A stretch of DNA of 21,080 bases, taken from Clostridia bacterium (lineage in GTDB: Bacteria; Bacillota; Clostridia; Christensenellales; CAG-138). Shown here in pieces: positions 9,452 through 17,349 of the stretch. The DNA lies in contig JAEDJH010000024.1 in NCBI GenBank assembly GCA_016296415.1, positions 1 to 21,080 of the forward strand, in the 5' to 3' direction. Below the pieces are notes generated by a model. It was not told where the DNA came from and did no database searches. It saw only the letters and a program-made list of their open reading frames with translations. The translations under genes and the position numbers were made by a program. Positions within the stretch are counted from its first letter, which is position 1. Each line of letters opens with the position of its first letter.

Positions 9452-10813
9452 CTATAACAAATGCTCGTTTTTGTCGAATGAAATTTTCAAATATGCGGAG
9501 GTTTTTTTTGTTACCCTGACCTTTTCGGATACGGTGTGACCGAGAACGCAGAAAATCTCGTTCCCCCTGCATACAAGTGGGACGTTTCTGGCGTCACGGG
9601 GCAGCTTTTTGTCTATCATCCAGTCCTTCAGCTTCTTCGTCCCGGGCGCACCGAGGGGATGGAACCTGTCGCCGCTTTGCCTTGACCTTACCGTAAGCTC
9701 CGTTCCCGTGACGGAGGCGTCCAGATAAAATGCGTCGGGCTGTCTTTTTGCGGGAGGAGCTCCCTCTGCCAGCTCGGCATAAACGGTGCCGCAGGGCGTT
9801 ACGGTTTTTCCGCCTATATTCATCGGCAGGGAGTAGCTTTCGGGCGGGGTTCTTTTGCCGAAGCATATAAGCTCGTTGCTTATGTGTACGCTTGTGTGCG
9901 GAATGTCGAGCGATGCGCCGGTTTTTGCCGAAAGCAGCCTGCAAATTTCGTCAATATGCTTTCGCTCCACATCGGTCTCAACGCCGGAGGCTGCGAGCGC
10001 AAGCCTTATCGCACGGCTTTTTATCGGGCGTGCGAGCTTTGAAAGCACCGCCCGGTCATAGCCGCCGTCCCTCTTTGCGGATAAAAGTGCATTTTGGGCG
10101 GTTTCGGTCAAAAATGCCTCGTCCTCGCTCAAAAGCTCGGCCGTGGAAACAAGACCTTCGGTAAATTTCGGGTTCAGCCTTTCCTCTATCATCGGCACAA
10201 GCATAAGCCGCAGGACGTTTCGTGAGCCGTCCGCAACGAGGTTGGTGGAATCGGTGCGGTAGTCAAGCCCGTTGATATTTACATATTCCTCTATGTCACG
10301 GCGCTTGAGGTGAAGCAGGGGGCGGATTATATCGCCCCTTTTAAGCTCCATTCCCGTCAGCCCCGAAAGCCCCGAGCCCCGTATAAGATGGAGCAGTATG
10401 CTTTCGGCGTTGTCGTTCATGTGATGCGCCACGGCGATATAGTCTGCGTTAAAATGCGCCTTTGCACGGCGAAGAAAGCCGTATCTCACGTCACGGGCGG
10501 CCTGCTCGAGCGTTTTGCCGGAAAGCTCCCTGTATGCGGGAACGTCGGTCTTTTCACACAAAAGCTCTATCCCGAGTCCGGCACAAAGCTCCGCACAGTA
10601 GCGTTCGTCGCCGTCTGCCTCATCGCCCCGTATGCCGTGATTGAGATGGGCGGCGTATATTTTGAGCCGCAGGGCGGATTTAAGCGAATTGAGCGCATGC
10701 AGAAGTGCAACGGAATCAGCACCGCCGCTTAGTCCCACGACTATGCCTCCGCCGGTTATGCCTGCGCTTTTAAGACTTCCTGCTATCGAAGCGTAAAACT
10801 TATCATTATCCAT
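9452..10813 (-). CDS. tilS: tRNA(Ile)-lysidine synthetase TilS
   Basis: TilS attaches lysine to cytidine 34 of the CAU-anticodon isoleucine tRNA, changing it to read AUA; this is essential for decoding. From the ATG at 10813 the protein has 453 residues. The ATP-pyrophosphatase P-loop SGGADS is at 29-34, matching its place in known TilS, with AAHLNHGIRGDEADGDE next and a C-terminal TilS domain (LPRDARNVPLV region). The frame stays open upstream to an ATG at 10873, but that would span the promoter and add 20 unlike residues. No Shine-Dalgarno precedes 10813, and the -10 box ends 6 nt before it, so the message is predicted to be leaderless. It heads the tilS-hpt-galE string and is divergent from ychF. 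Confidence 0.95.
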   Translation of the reverse strand: MDNDKFYASIAGSLKSAGITGGGIVVGLSGGADSVALLHALNSLKSALRLKIYAAHLNHGIRGDEADGDERYCAELCAGLGIELLCEKTDVPAYRELSGKTLEQAARDVRYGFLRRAKAHFNADYIAVAHHMNDNAESILLHLIRGSGLSGLTGMELKRGDIIRPLLHLKRRDIEEYVNINGLDYRTDSTNLVADGSRNVLRLMLVPMIEERLNPKFTEGLVSTAELLSEDEAFLTETAQNALLSAKRDGGYDRAVLSKLARPIKSRAIRLALAASGVETDVERKHIDEICRLLSAKTGASLDIPHTSVHISNELICFGKRTPPESYSLPMNIGGKTVTPCGTVYAELAEGAPPAKRQPDAFYLDASVTGTELTVRSRQSGDRFHPLGAPGTKKLKDWMIDKKLPRDARNVPLVCRGNEIFCVLGHTVSEKVRVTKKTSAYLKISFDKNEHLL

Positions 10814-10819
10814 AACAAG

Positions 10820-10848
10820 AGTATAATAAATGCCGCCCCATTTGACAA
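10820..10848 (-). promoter_or_regulatory. tilS promoter, predicting a leaderless transcript
   Basis: On the minus strand TTGTCA (10848-10843) and TATACT (10825-10820) are 17 nt apart, each matching the sigma-A consensus at 5/6. Six bases separate the -10 box from the ATG at 10813, so +1 should fall on or beside the A of the start codon. The -35 box covers the same base pairs as the -35 of the opposing ychF promoter. Confidence 0.75.
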
Positions 10849-10870
10849 GAGAGAGGATTGGGCATATAAT
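10842..10870 (+). promoter_or_regulatory. Consensus sigma-A promoter of ychF
   Basis: TTGACA (10842-10847) and TATAAT (10865-10870) with 17 nt spacing match the sigma-A consensus at all twelve positions. Initiation near 10877 gives a leader of about 32 nt containing AGGGG before the ychF ATG. The promoter probably drives ychF and the two genes after it. Confidence 0.9.
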
Positions 10871-10908
10871 CAAAGGGAAATAAATAAGTTTTTTTAGGGG
10901 ATTTTTTT

Positions 10909-11997
10909 ATGAAGCTTGGTGTGGTGGGACTTCCCAATGTGGGAAAAAGCACGCTTTTCAATGCGCTGACGCAGGCGGGGGCGCAGTCCGCAAACTATCC
11001 GTTCTGCACGATAGAGCCGAACGTGGGAGTGGTTGCCGTACCCGATGAAAGGCTCGATGTACTGACAAAGATGTACAATCCCGCAAAAACAACGCCTACC
11101 TCGATAGAGTTCGTCGATATTGCGGGGCTTGTAAGGGGCGCATACAGGGGCGAGGGTCTCGGCAACAAGTTTTTGGCGCACATAAGGGAGGTTGACGCCA
11201 TCGTTCATGTCGTGCGCTGCTTCGAGGATGAAAACATCGTTCACGTTGACGGCTCTGTGGATCCGGCGAGGGATATGGAAACGATAAACCTCGAGCTGAT
11301 ATTTGCCGACATGGACACCGTGGAGCGCAGGATAGCCCGTGCGCTGAAAAACTCCAAAAGCGGCGATAAAAAATTCCTTGACGAGGCGGAGCTTCTAAAC
11401 CGCATAAAGCAGCATCTCGAAGGCGGCAAGCCCGTGAGAAGCATGGAGTTTTCCAAAGAGGAGGAGCAGTTCGTCCGTGAGCTTTGGCTTTTGACGACAA
11501 AGCCCGTGATATACGCCGCAAACATATCCGAGGATCAGCTCGGTGAGGAAAACGACATGGTAAAGGCGGTATGCGCGGCGGCGGAGGCGGAAAACGCCGA
11601 GGTGCTCTGCATATCCGCAGGTATCGAGGAGGAGATCTCCCAGCTCGGACCGGAGGAAAAGCAGCAGTTTCTGAGCGAGATGGGTATCGGAGAAAGCGGA
11701 CTTGACAGGCTGATAAAGTCCTGCTATCGTATGCTCGGTCTTATAAGCTACCTTACCGCCGGAACGGACGAGGTCAGGGCGTGGACGATAACCCGTGGGA
11801 CGAAGGCGCCGCAGGCGGCGGGAAAAATACATACCGATTTCGAGCGCGGCTTTATCCGTGCGGAGGTGGTAAACTTCGATACGCTCATGGAAAACGGCAC
11901 CATGCAGGCGTGCAGGGAGAAGGGACTCATTCGCTCCGAGGGCAAGGAGTACGTCATGCAGGACGGCGATATAGTCCTGTTCAGATTCAACGTATAA
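10909..11997 (+). CDS. ychF: Ribosome-associated ATPase YchF (OLA1 family)
   Basis: A 362-residue Obg-family P-loop protein, the standard YchF length. The family binds ATP rather than GTP and associates with ribosomes; it has been linked to stress responses. Seen are G1 GLPNVGKS (residues 7-14), the switch segment NYPFCTIEPN, G3 DIAGLVRGA, NISE in place of the GTP-specific NKxD motif (consistent with ATP preference), and a C-terminal TGS domain beginning near SYLTAGTDEVRAW. AGGGG at 10896-10900 is 8 nt before the ATG. It is first in a run with a TSCPD protein gene (30 nt gap) and a yhaM-like gene. Confidence 0.97.
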   Translation: MKLGVVGLPNVGKSTLFNALTQAGAQSANYPFCTIEPNVGVVAVPDERLDVLTKMYNPAKTTPTSIEFVDIAGLVRGAYRGEGLGNKFLAHIREVDAIVHVVRCFEDENIVHVDGSVDPARDMETINLELIFADMDTVERRIARALKNSKSGDKKFLDEAELLNRIKQHLEGGKPVRSMEFSKEEEQFVRELWLLTTKPVIYAANISEDQLGEENDMVKAVCAAAEAENAEVLCISAGIEEEISQLGPEEKQQFLSEMGIGESGLDRLIKSCYRMLGLISYLTAGTDEVRAWTITRGTKAPQAAGKIHTDFERGFIRAEVVNFDTLMENGTMQACREKGLIRSEGKEYVMQDGDIVLFRFNV

Positions 11998-12027
11998 CGC
12001 ATAAAGAAATAAAGAAAGGATGACAAA

Positions 12028-12294
12028 ATGCATTACACCTACAACACGGTCGGCGTATGCTCGACAAGGATAGATTTCGACGTGGAGGGCGGTATCGTCC
12101 ATAACGTGGTTTACCAAAACGGCTGCCACGGCAACCTGCAGGCGATAGGCAGGCTCATCGAGGGAATGGAGATAGGCGAGGCGATAAGAAGGCTCAAGGG
12201 CATAAAATGCGGCTATAAGCAAACCTCCTGCGGAGATCAGCTTGCGGTAGCTCTTGAGGGCGTCTGCGAGAAAGCAAAAAGGGGAGAAAACTGA
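12028..12294 (+). CDS. Small TSCPD-domain protein
   Basis: An 88-residue protein matching the stand-alone TSCPD family (TIGR03905-like), whose domain also occurs at the end of some ribonucleotide reductases. The core QTSCGDQLA (about residues 65-73) corresponds to the family signature TSCPDQLA, with Gly in place of Pro. Further cysteines at GVCSTR, NGCHGN, IKCGYK and EGVCEK suggest a possible metal or redox site, but the biochemical role is not known to me. AAAGGA at 12015-12020 precedes the ATG by 7 nt. It is 30 nt after ychF and 3 nt before the yhaM-like gene, so all three are probably cotranscribed. Confidence 0.9.
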   Translation: MHYTYNTVGVCSTRIDFDVEGGIVHNVVYQNGCHGNLQAIGRLIEGMEIGEAIRRLKGIKCGYKQTSCGDQLAVALEGVCEKAKRGEN

Positions 12295-12297
12295 TCT

Positions 12298-13281
12298 ATG
12301 AGCAAAATGCACCTGTGCAGCAATATAATAAACCCTCTCATCAACCAGGTGGAGGGGTATTGCATCATCAAAACGCTTTCGGTAAAAAGCAATGTCAAGG
12401 GGGCGGACTATCTCGACCTCACGCTTGCCGATGCCGGCGGAGAGATAAACGCAAAGCTCTGGGACTACAGCCCCGAGCAGCACGGTGCATATCAGCCCCA
12501 GACGGTGGTTAAGGTCAGGGGTACCGTCAGCCCGTTCAGAGACGTTGACCAGCTTAAAATAGAGCGCATACGAAACGTCAATTCCGGCGACACTGTGGAT
12601 ATGAGAAAGCTTGTGCCCAGCGCTCCGTTTGAGTCGGAGAAGATGTATAAGAAGATAGTCTATCTTATCGGCGACTTCAAGGACGAGGAGCTTAAGCGTA
12701 TATGCAGCCACTTTGTTGAAAAGTACAGGGATATGATGCTTGTTTTTCCGGCTGCGCTCAAGCTGCACCACGCACAGCGCGGCGGACTGCTTTTTCATAC
12801 CACCACCATGCTCGACGTTGCAAAGGGCATAACGGACGTGTATAAGCGGCTTTATCCGCAGCTCAGGACGGAGCTTGTGTATGCGGGAATAATCCTGCAC
12901 GACATTGCCAAGATGGAGGAGCTTGTTACCTGCGAGATTGGGCTTGCCACGGGATACAGCACCAAGGGCCAGCTTTTGGGACATATTACCATGGGGGCAA
13001 GCATGATAGAGCGTGCGGCGGCGGAGCTTGGCATATCCGAGAAAACGACCAACCTGCTCATGCACATACTTTTGTCCCATCACGGCGTGCCGGAGTTCGG
13101 CAGCCCCCGTTATCCGATGTTTCCGGAGGCGGAGATAGTCAGCGAGGTCGATCATCTTGATGCGAAAATGTTTACAATGTATAATGTGCTTGACGGCGTG
13201 ACCGAGGGCGAGTTTTCCGACCGTGTATGGTCGCTCGACAACAGGCAGCTTTATAAGCATTGGACGGAGGAAACCGAGTAA
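12298..13281 (+). CDS. yhaM: YhaM-like 3'-5' exoribonuclease (OB fold plus HD domain)
   Basis: A 327-residue protein arranged like Bacillus YhaM (314 residues): an N-terminal OB-fold nucleic-acid-binding domain (about residues 10-95, including VKGADYLDLTLADAGGEINAKLWD) and a C-terminal HD phosphohydrolase domain. Metal-binding HD residues are visible as His167 in LLFHTTTMLD, His201-Asp202 in ILHDIAKM, and the His261-His262 pair in LLSHHG. YhaM trims short single-stranded RNA and can act on DNA; the role here is by family. The start lies 3 nt after the TSCPD stop, with GGGGAG at 12281-12286, an 11-nt spacing that is slightly long. Downstream is a hairpin and then the rpoB promoter. Confidence 0.93.
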   Translation: MSKMHLCSNIINPLINQVEGYCIIKTLSVKSNVKGADYLDLTLADAGGEINAKLWDYSPEQHGAYQPQTVVKVRGTVSPFRDVDQLKIERIRNVNSGDTVDMRKLVPSAPFESEKMYKKIVYLIGDFKDEELKRICSHFVEKYRDMMLVFPAALKLHHAQRGGLLFHTTTMLDVAKGITDVYKRLYPQLRTELVYAGIILHDIAKMEELVTCEIGLATGYSTKGQLLGHITMGASMIERAAAELGISEKTTNLLMHILLSHHGVPEFGSPRYPMFPEAEIVSEVDHLDAKMFTMYNVLDGVTEGEFSDRVWSLDNRQLYKHWTEETE

Positions 13282-13323
13282 ACGCACGAATACGAAGACA
13301 ACAAATAATATATTTTCTGATTT

Positions 13324-13349
13324 AAGCCCAAGCATATCAATTTGGGCTT
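13324..13349 (+). terminator. Hairpin after the yhaM-like gene, joined to the rpoB -35 box
   Basis: AAGCCCAA (13324-13331) and TTGGGCTT (13342-13349) form an 8-bp stem with a 10-nt loop. No T-run follows, so termination may be weak. The last two bases of the stem are the first two of the rpoB -35 box. Confidence 0.5.
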
Positions 13350-13376
13350 GACTGTATTGACACGCCATGATACAAT
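13348..13376 (+). promoter_or_regulatory. rpoBC promoter with extended -10
   Basis: TTGACT (13348-13353) and TACAAT (13371-13376) are 17 nt apart, each 5/6 to consensus, with TGA just before the -10. Initiation near 13383 would give a leader of about 178 nt. A perfect TTGACA at 13357-13362 is only 8 nt from this -10, too close to function with it. Confidence 0.75.
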
Positions 13377-13382
13377 CCTAAA

Positions 13383-13560
13383 CTGCATCAGCATTGGCAT
13401 ACTGCCCTTGGTATGCTCTTTTGGGCGTGACTTTTTGGATTTTGCCCAATATTTGGAGAATAAAGCTCGGCGGCTCTGGGAATAATTTACAGACGATCCG
13501 CCGAAAATCGGGGGAATATGCCGCGTCTGGGCAGAACAACATCAGTTAGGAGTGAACGCG
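13383..13560 (+). other. Structured 5' leader of rpoB
   Basis: The predicted leader contains three possible stems: GCATAC/GTATGC (13397-13402 with 13411-13416), followed by TCTTTT; TTGGGC/GCCCAA (13421-13426 with 13444-13449); and TCGGCGG/CCGCCGA (13467-13473 with 13498-13504). GGGC at 13423-13426 could instead pair with GCCC at 13404-13407, so mutually exclusive folds are possible. The rpoB Shine-Dalgarno AGGAG is at 13548-13552. Control by attenuation is inference; no known riboswitch class was recognised. Confidence 0.45.
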
Positions 13561-16500
13561 ATGGTGCATGAGGTGCAATTGGGAAGGCGCAAACGAATGA
13601 GCTATTCCACTGTCAGTGAGATTCTCGAAATGCCGAACCTTATAGAGGTTCAGAGGGATTCTTATAAGCGTTTTGTGGATGAGGATCTTAAAGAGGTATT
13701 AAAGGACTCGTCTCCCATTACGGACCATAACGGCAAGCTGGTTCTCGAATTTGTAGATTACAGTATTGATTTTGACAACCCGAAGTACAGCATTGAAGAA
13801 TGCAAAAACCGTGACGTCACCTATTCGGCACCGCTTAAGGTTAAGGTGCGCCTTATCAACAGGGAAACGGGCGAAGTAAAGGATCAGGACGTATTCATGG
13901 GAGACTTCCCCCTGATGACCGATTCCGGCACCTTCATCTATAACGGAGCCGAGCGTGTAATAGTAAGCCAGCTTGTTCGCTCTCCCGGCGCATACTACGA
14001 TGTGGTAATAGACAAGGTCGGAAAAAAGCTTTTCTCATCGCAGGTCATACCCAACCGCGGTGCATGGCTCGAGTACGAGACGGACTCCAACGAAATACTT
14101 TATGTAAAAATAGACCGTCAGCGCAAGCTGTTCATCACAACGCTCCTCCGTGCAATCGGTCTTGGCACCGACGCCGAGATAACCGAGGTATTGGGCGAGG
14201 AAGAGCGTCTTTTGAATACCATCGAGAGGGATAACACAAAGTCCGAGGAAGAGGGTCTCATCGAGATATACAAGCGTCAGCGTCCGGGCGAGCCGCCCAC
14301 CGAGGAAAGCGCAAGAAACCTCATGGTGAGCCTGTTCTTTGACAAGCGTTACGACCTTGCCAGAGTCGGACGCTATAAATTCAACAAAAAGCTCGGAATA
14401 TCGGCACGCCTTGTGGGAATGTTTGCCGCCGAGACCGTTATAGATCCCATGACCGGCGAGATACTTGCCGAGGAGGGTGAGGAGATAACCCGTGAAGCCG
14501 CCTCCGCCATCGAGGATGCCGGCATCAGGGGCGTATATGTAACCGCCGCCGACAAGCGCATAAGGGTGGTAGGCAACCTGTTTGTAGATGCCAAAAAGTA
14601 TCTGGACTTCGATCCCGAAGAGGCAGGGCTCAACGAAAAGGTGCATTATCCCACGCTCATGGAGCTGCTCGATACGGCAAAGGAAATGAATGGGGAAGAG
14701 CTTCGCAGGCTTCTTTCCGATAACGTACACAGGCTTATACCGAGGCATATAACACCCGATGATATTATTGCTTCCGTGAGCTATCTTATCGGCATGAATT
14801 ACGGCATCGGTCATATCGACGATATAGACCACCTGGGCAACAGGCGTATTCGTTCCGTCGGCGAGCTGCTGCAAAACCACATCAGGGTGGGGCTTGCAAG
14901 GCTCGAGCGTACCGTTCGTGAGAGGATGACCGTTCAGGATATGGACATCGTCACCCCCTCCAACCTCATAAACACCCGTCCCGTTGCGGCGGCAATCAAG
15001 GAGTTCTTCGGCTCCTCCCAGCTTTCGCAGTTCATGGATCAGACCAACCCCCTTGCGGAGCTTACGCATAAGAGGCGTCTGAGTGCGTTGGGTCAGGGCG
15101 GTCTTAACAGGGACAGAGCCACGTTCGAGGTTCGTGACGTTCACTACTCGCACTACGGCAGAATGTGCCCGATAGAAACGCCGGAAGGTCCGAACATCGG
15201 ACTTATAAACTCGCTGTCAACCTATGCCAGGATCAACCGCTACGGTTTCATTGAGGCTCCGTATCGTAAGATTGACAAGAAAAATCACCGCATCCTCGAT
15301 GAAGTGGTATATCTCACCGCCGATGAGGAGGAGGGACTCGTAGTTGCACAGGCAAACGAGCCTTACACCGTGAACGCAGACGGCAGCAAATGGTTTGAAA
15401 AAGAGCGTGTCGTCGCAAGAAGGCTCGATCAGATAATCGAGGTTCCCTCAGGTGAGATAGATTATATGGACGTTTCGCCCAAGCAGCTTGTATCCGTTGC
15501 AACGGCGATGATACCGTTCCTTGAAAACGACGACGCAAACCGTGCGCTCATGGGCTCCAACATGCAGCGTCAGGCGGTTCCGCTCCTCGTTCCCGAGGCA
15601 CCGATAGTCGGTACGGGCATGGAATACAAGGCGGCAAGGGACTCCGGCGTTGTGGTGCTTGCAAAGCATAACGGCACCGTAAAGAGCGTCAGCGCAAGGA
15701 AAATCGTGATCGAGGACGATATGGGGGCGGAGCATGAGTATAAGCTCATAAAATTCCGCAGATCAAACCAGGGCACATGCATCAACCAGCGTCCCATCGT
15801 GAAAAAGGGCGACAGGGTGACTGCCGGTGACGTAATAGCGGACGGCGCATCGACCGAAAACGGCGAAATCGCACTCGGACGCAACATCCTTATCGGCTTT
15901 ATGACCTGGGAGGGCTACAACTACGAGGACGCAGTCCTTATCAGCGAGGAGCTTGTAAGAAACGACGTTTATACCTCCATCCATATCGAGAAGCACGAGC
16001 TGGAGGCGAGGGATACAAAGCTTGGTCAGGAAGAGATAACCGCAGACATTCCCAATGTCGGTGAGGATGCTCTCAAGGATCTTGACGAGAGGGGAATAAT
16101 CCGCATCGGCGCCGAGGTCAGGACGGGCGACATACTCGTGGGTAAGGTCACGCCGAAGGGCGAGACCGAGCTTACCGCCGAGGAGAAGCTGCTCCGTGCC
16201 ATATTCGGCGAAAAGGCAAGGGAGGTCAGAGACACCTCGCTCAGAGTGCCCCACGGTGAGGACGGCATCGTAGTCGACGTCAAGGTGTTCACGAGGGAGA
16301 ACAAGGACGAACTGTCCCCCGGCGTAAACGAGCTTGTACGTGTTTACATCGCACAAAAGAGAAAGATCTCCGTCGGCGACAAGATGGCGGGCCGCCACGG
16401 TAACAAGGGCGTTATTTCGAGGATACTTCCTCCCGAGGATATGCCCTTCCTGCCCGACGGCACACCGCTGCAGATAGTCCTTAACCCGCTCGGCGTTCCG

Positions 16501-17322
16501 TCCCGTATGAATATCGGACAGATATTAGAGCTGCACCTCGGCCGTGCTGCCAAGGAATTGGGCTGGCATATCGCAACGCCGGTATTCGACGGCGCAGACG
16601 AGGACGATATAGAGGCTCTGCTCAAGCAGGCGGGCTTTGCCGAGGACGGAAAGACCCTGCTTTACGACGGAAGAACGGGCGAGCCGTTTGAAAACCCCGT
16701 ATCCGTCGGATATATGTACTATCTCAAGCTTGCTCATCTTGTCGATGACAAGATCCACGCAAGAAGCACCGGCCCGTACTCGCTTGTTACCCAGCAGCCC
16801 CTCGGCGGCAAGGCGCAGTTCGGCGGACAGCGCTTCGGTGAGATGGAGGTTTGGGCGCTCGAAGCATACGGTGCAGCAAATACCCTCCAGGAGATACTCA
16901 CCGTAAAGAGCGACGATGTGGTTGGTCGTGTAAAGACCTACGAGGCCATCGTCAAGGGCGAAAACGTTCCCGAACCCGGAGTACCCGAATCGTTCAAGGT
17001 GCTGCTCAGGGAGCTCCAGTCCCTTGCGCTTGATATCAAGGTGCTTTCCGAGACCCGTGAGGAGATCGAGATAGGCGAGATGATAGACGATGATGCGGGA
17101 ATTTTGCCCGTCAACATCGCAGGACGTGAGGATACTCCCGAGCAGAGGGCGTCGGCGGATAACTTCTCGATGTTTGATGCCGATTCGGAGGAATTTAAAG
17201 AGAGCGACGACTTTGACGTGGATCTCGATGATGATGACAGCTTCGGCGACAGCGATGATCTGATGCTCGATCTTGGGGGCTTCTCGGTTATCGACGGTTC
17301 CGAAGAAGACGACTTGATATAA
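13561..17322 (+). CDS. rpoB: RNA polymerase beta subunit RpoB
   Basis: The catalytic-core beta subunit, 1253 residues from the ATG at 13561. A GTG at 13552 is in frame but is part of the AGGAG ribosome binding site (13548-13552), which sits 8 nt before the ATG, so the ATG is preferred. The rifampicin pocket spans 483-516: Gln490, Asp493, His503 and Ser508 correspond to E. coli Q513, D516, H526 and S531 and are all the sensitive type, while Gln512 replaces the usual Pro after [20 protein letters not shown] and [13 protein letters not shown] are intact. The last roughly 80 residues form an Asp/Glu-rich tail. rpoC follows after 27 nt. Upstream is a yhaM-like gene rather than rplL. Confidence 0.98.
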   Translation: MVHEVQLGRRKRMSYSTVSEILEMPNLIEVQRDSYKRFVDEDLKEVLKDSSPITDHNGKLVLEFVDYSIDFDNPKYSIEECKNRDVTYSAPLKVKVRLINRETGEVKDQDVFMGDFPLMTDSGTFIYNGAERVIVSQLVRSPGAYYDVVIDKVGKKLFSSQVIPNRGAWLEYETDSNEILYVKIDRQRKLFITTLLRAIGLGTDAEITEVLGEEERLLNTIERDNTKSEEEGLIEIYKRQRPGEPPTEESARNLMVSLFFDKRYDLARVGRYKFNKKLGISARLVGMFAAETVIDPMTGEILAEEGEEITREAASAIEDAGIRGVYVTAADKRIRVVGNLFVDAKKYLDFDPEEAGLNEKVHYPTLMELLDTAKEMNGEELRRLLSDNVHRLIPRHITPDDIIASVSYLIGMNYGIGHIDDIDHLGNRRIRSVGELLQNHIRVGLARLERTVRERMTVQDMDIVTPSNLINTRPVAAAIKEFFGSSQLSQFMDQTNPLAELTHKRRLSALGQGGLNRDRATFEVRDVHYSHYGRMCPIETPEGPNIGLINSLSTYARINRYGFIEAPYRKIDKKNHRILDEVVYLTADEEEGLVVAQANEPYTVNADGSKWFEKERVVARRLDQIIEVPSGEIDYMDVSPKQLVSVATAMIPFLENDDANRALMGSNMQRQAVPLLVPEAPIVGTGMEYKAARDSGVVVLAKHNGTVKSVSARKIVIEDDMGAEHEYKLIKFRRSNQGTCINQRPIVKKGDRVTAGDVIADGASTENGEIALGRNILIGFMTWEGYNYEDAVLISEELVRNDVYTSIHIEKHELEARDTKLGQEEITADIPNVGEDALKDLDERGIIRIGAEVRTGDILVGKVTPKGETELTAEEKLLRAIFGEKAREVRDTSLRVPHGEDGIVVDVKVFTRENKDELSPGVNELVRVYIAQKRKISVGDKMAGRHGNKGVISRILPPEDMPFLPDGTPLQIVLNPLGVPSRMNIGQILELHLGRAAKELGWHIATPVFDGADEDDIEALLKQAGFAEDGKTLLYDGRTGEPFENPVSVGYMYYLKLAHLVDDKIHARSTGPYSLVTQQPLGGKAQFGGQRFGEMEVWALEAYGAANTLQEILTVKSDDVVGRVKTYEAIVKGENVPEPGVPESFKVLLRELQSLALDIKVLSETREEIEIGEMIDDDAGILPVNIAGREDTPEQRASADNFSMFDADSEEFKESDDFDVDLDDDDSFGDSDDLMLDLGGFSVIDGSEEDDLI

Positions 17323-17349
17323 ACTAACATCCGAAGGGAGAAAGACGCA

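Noticed and set aside
10814..10873. Upstream 20-codon extension of tilS to an ATG at 10873
   Set aside because: It would cover the tilS promoter, adds residues unlike TilS N-termini, and would be absent from a transcript starting near 10813.
11395..13368. A 657-codon open frame on the minus strand across ychF, the TSCPD gene and the yhaM-like gene
   Set aside because: It lies antisense to three recognisable plus-strand genes with good ribosome binding sites, resembles no family, and reflects codon bias opening the opposite frame.
13357..13376. Perfect TTGACA next to TACAAT before rpoB
   Set aside because: The spacing is only 8 nt, so they cannot act as one promoter; TTGACT at 13348-13353 gives the right 17-nt spacing.
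13427..13549. A 40-codon GTG-started frame in the rpoB leader ending in the rpoB ribosome binding site
   Set aside because: There is no Shine-Dalgarno before the GTG and no compositional or regulatory signature such as a run of one codon; an open frame of this size is expected by chance.
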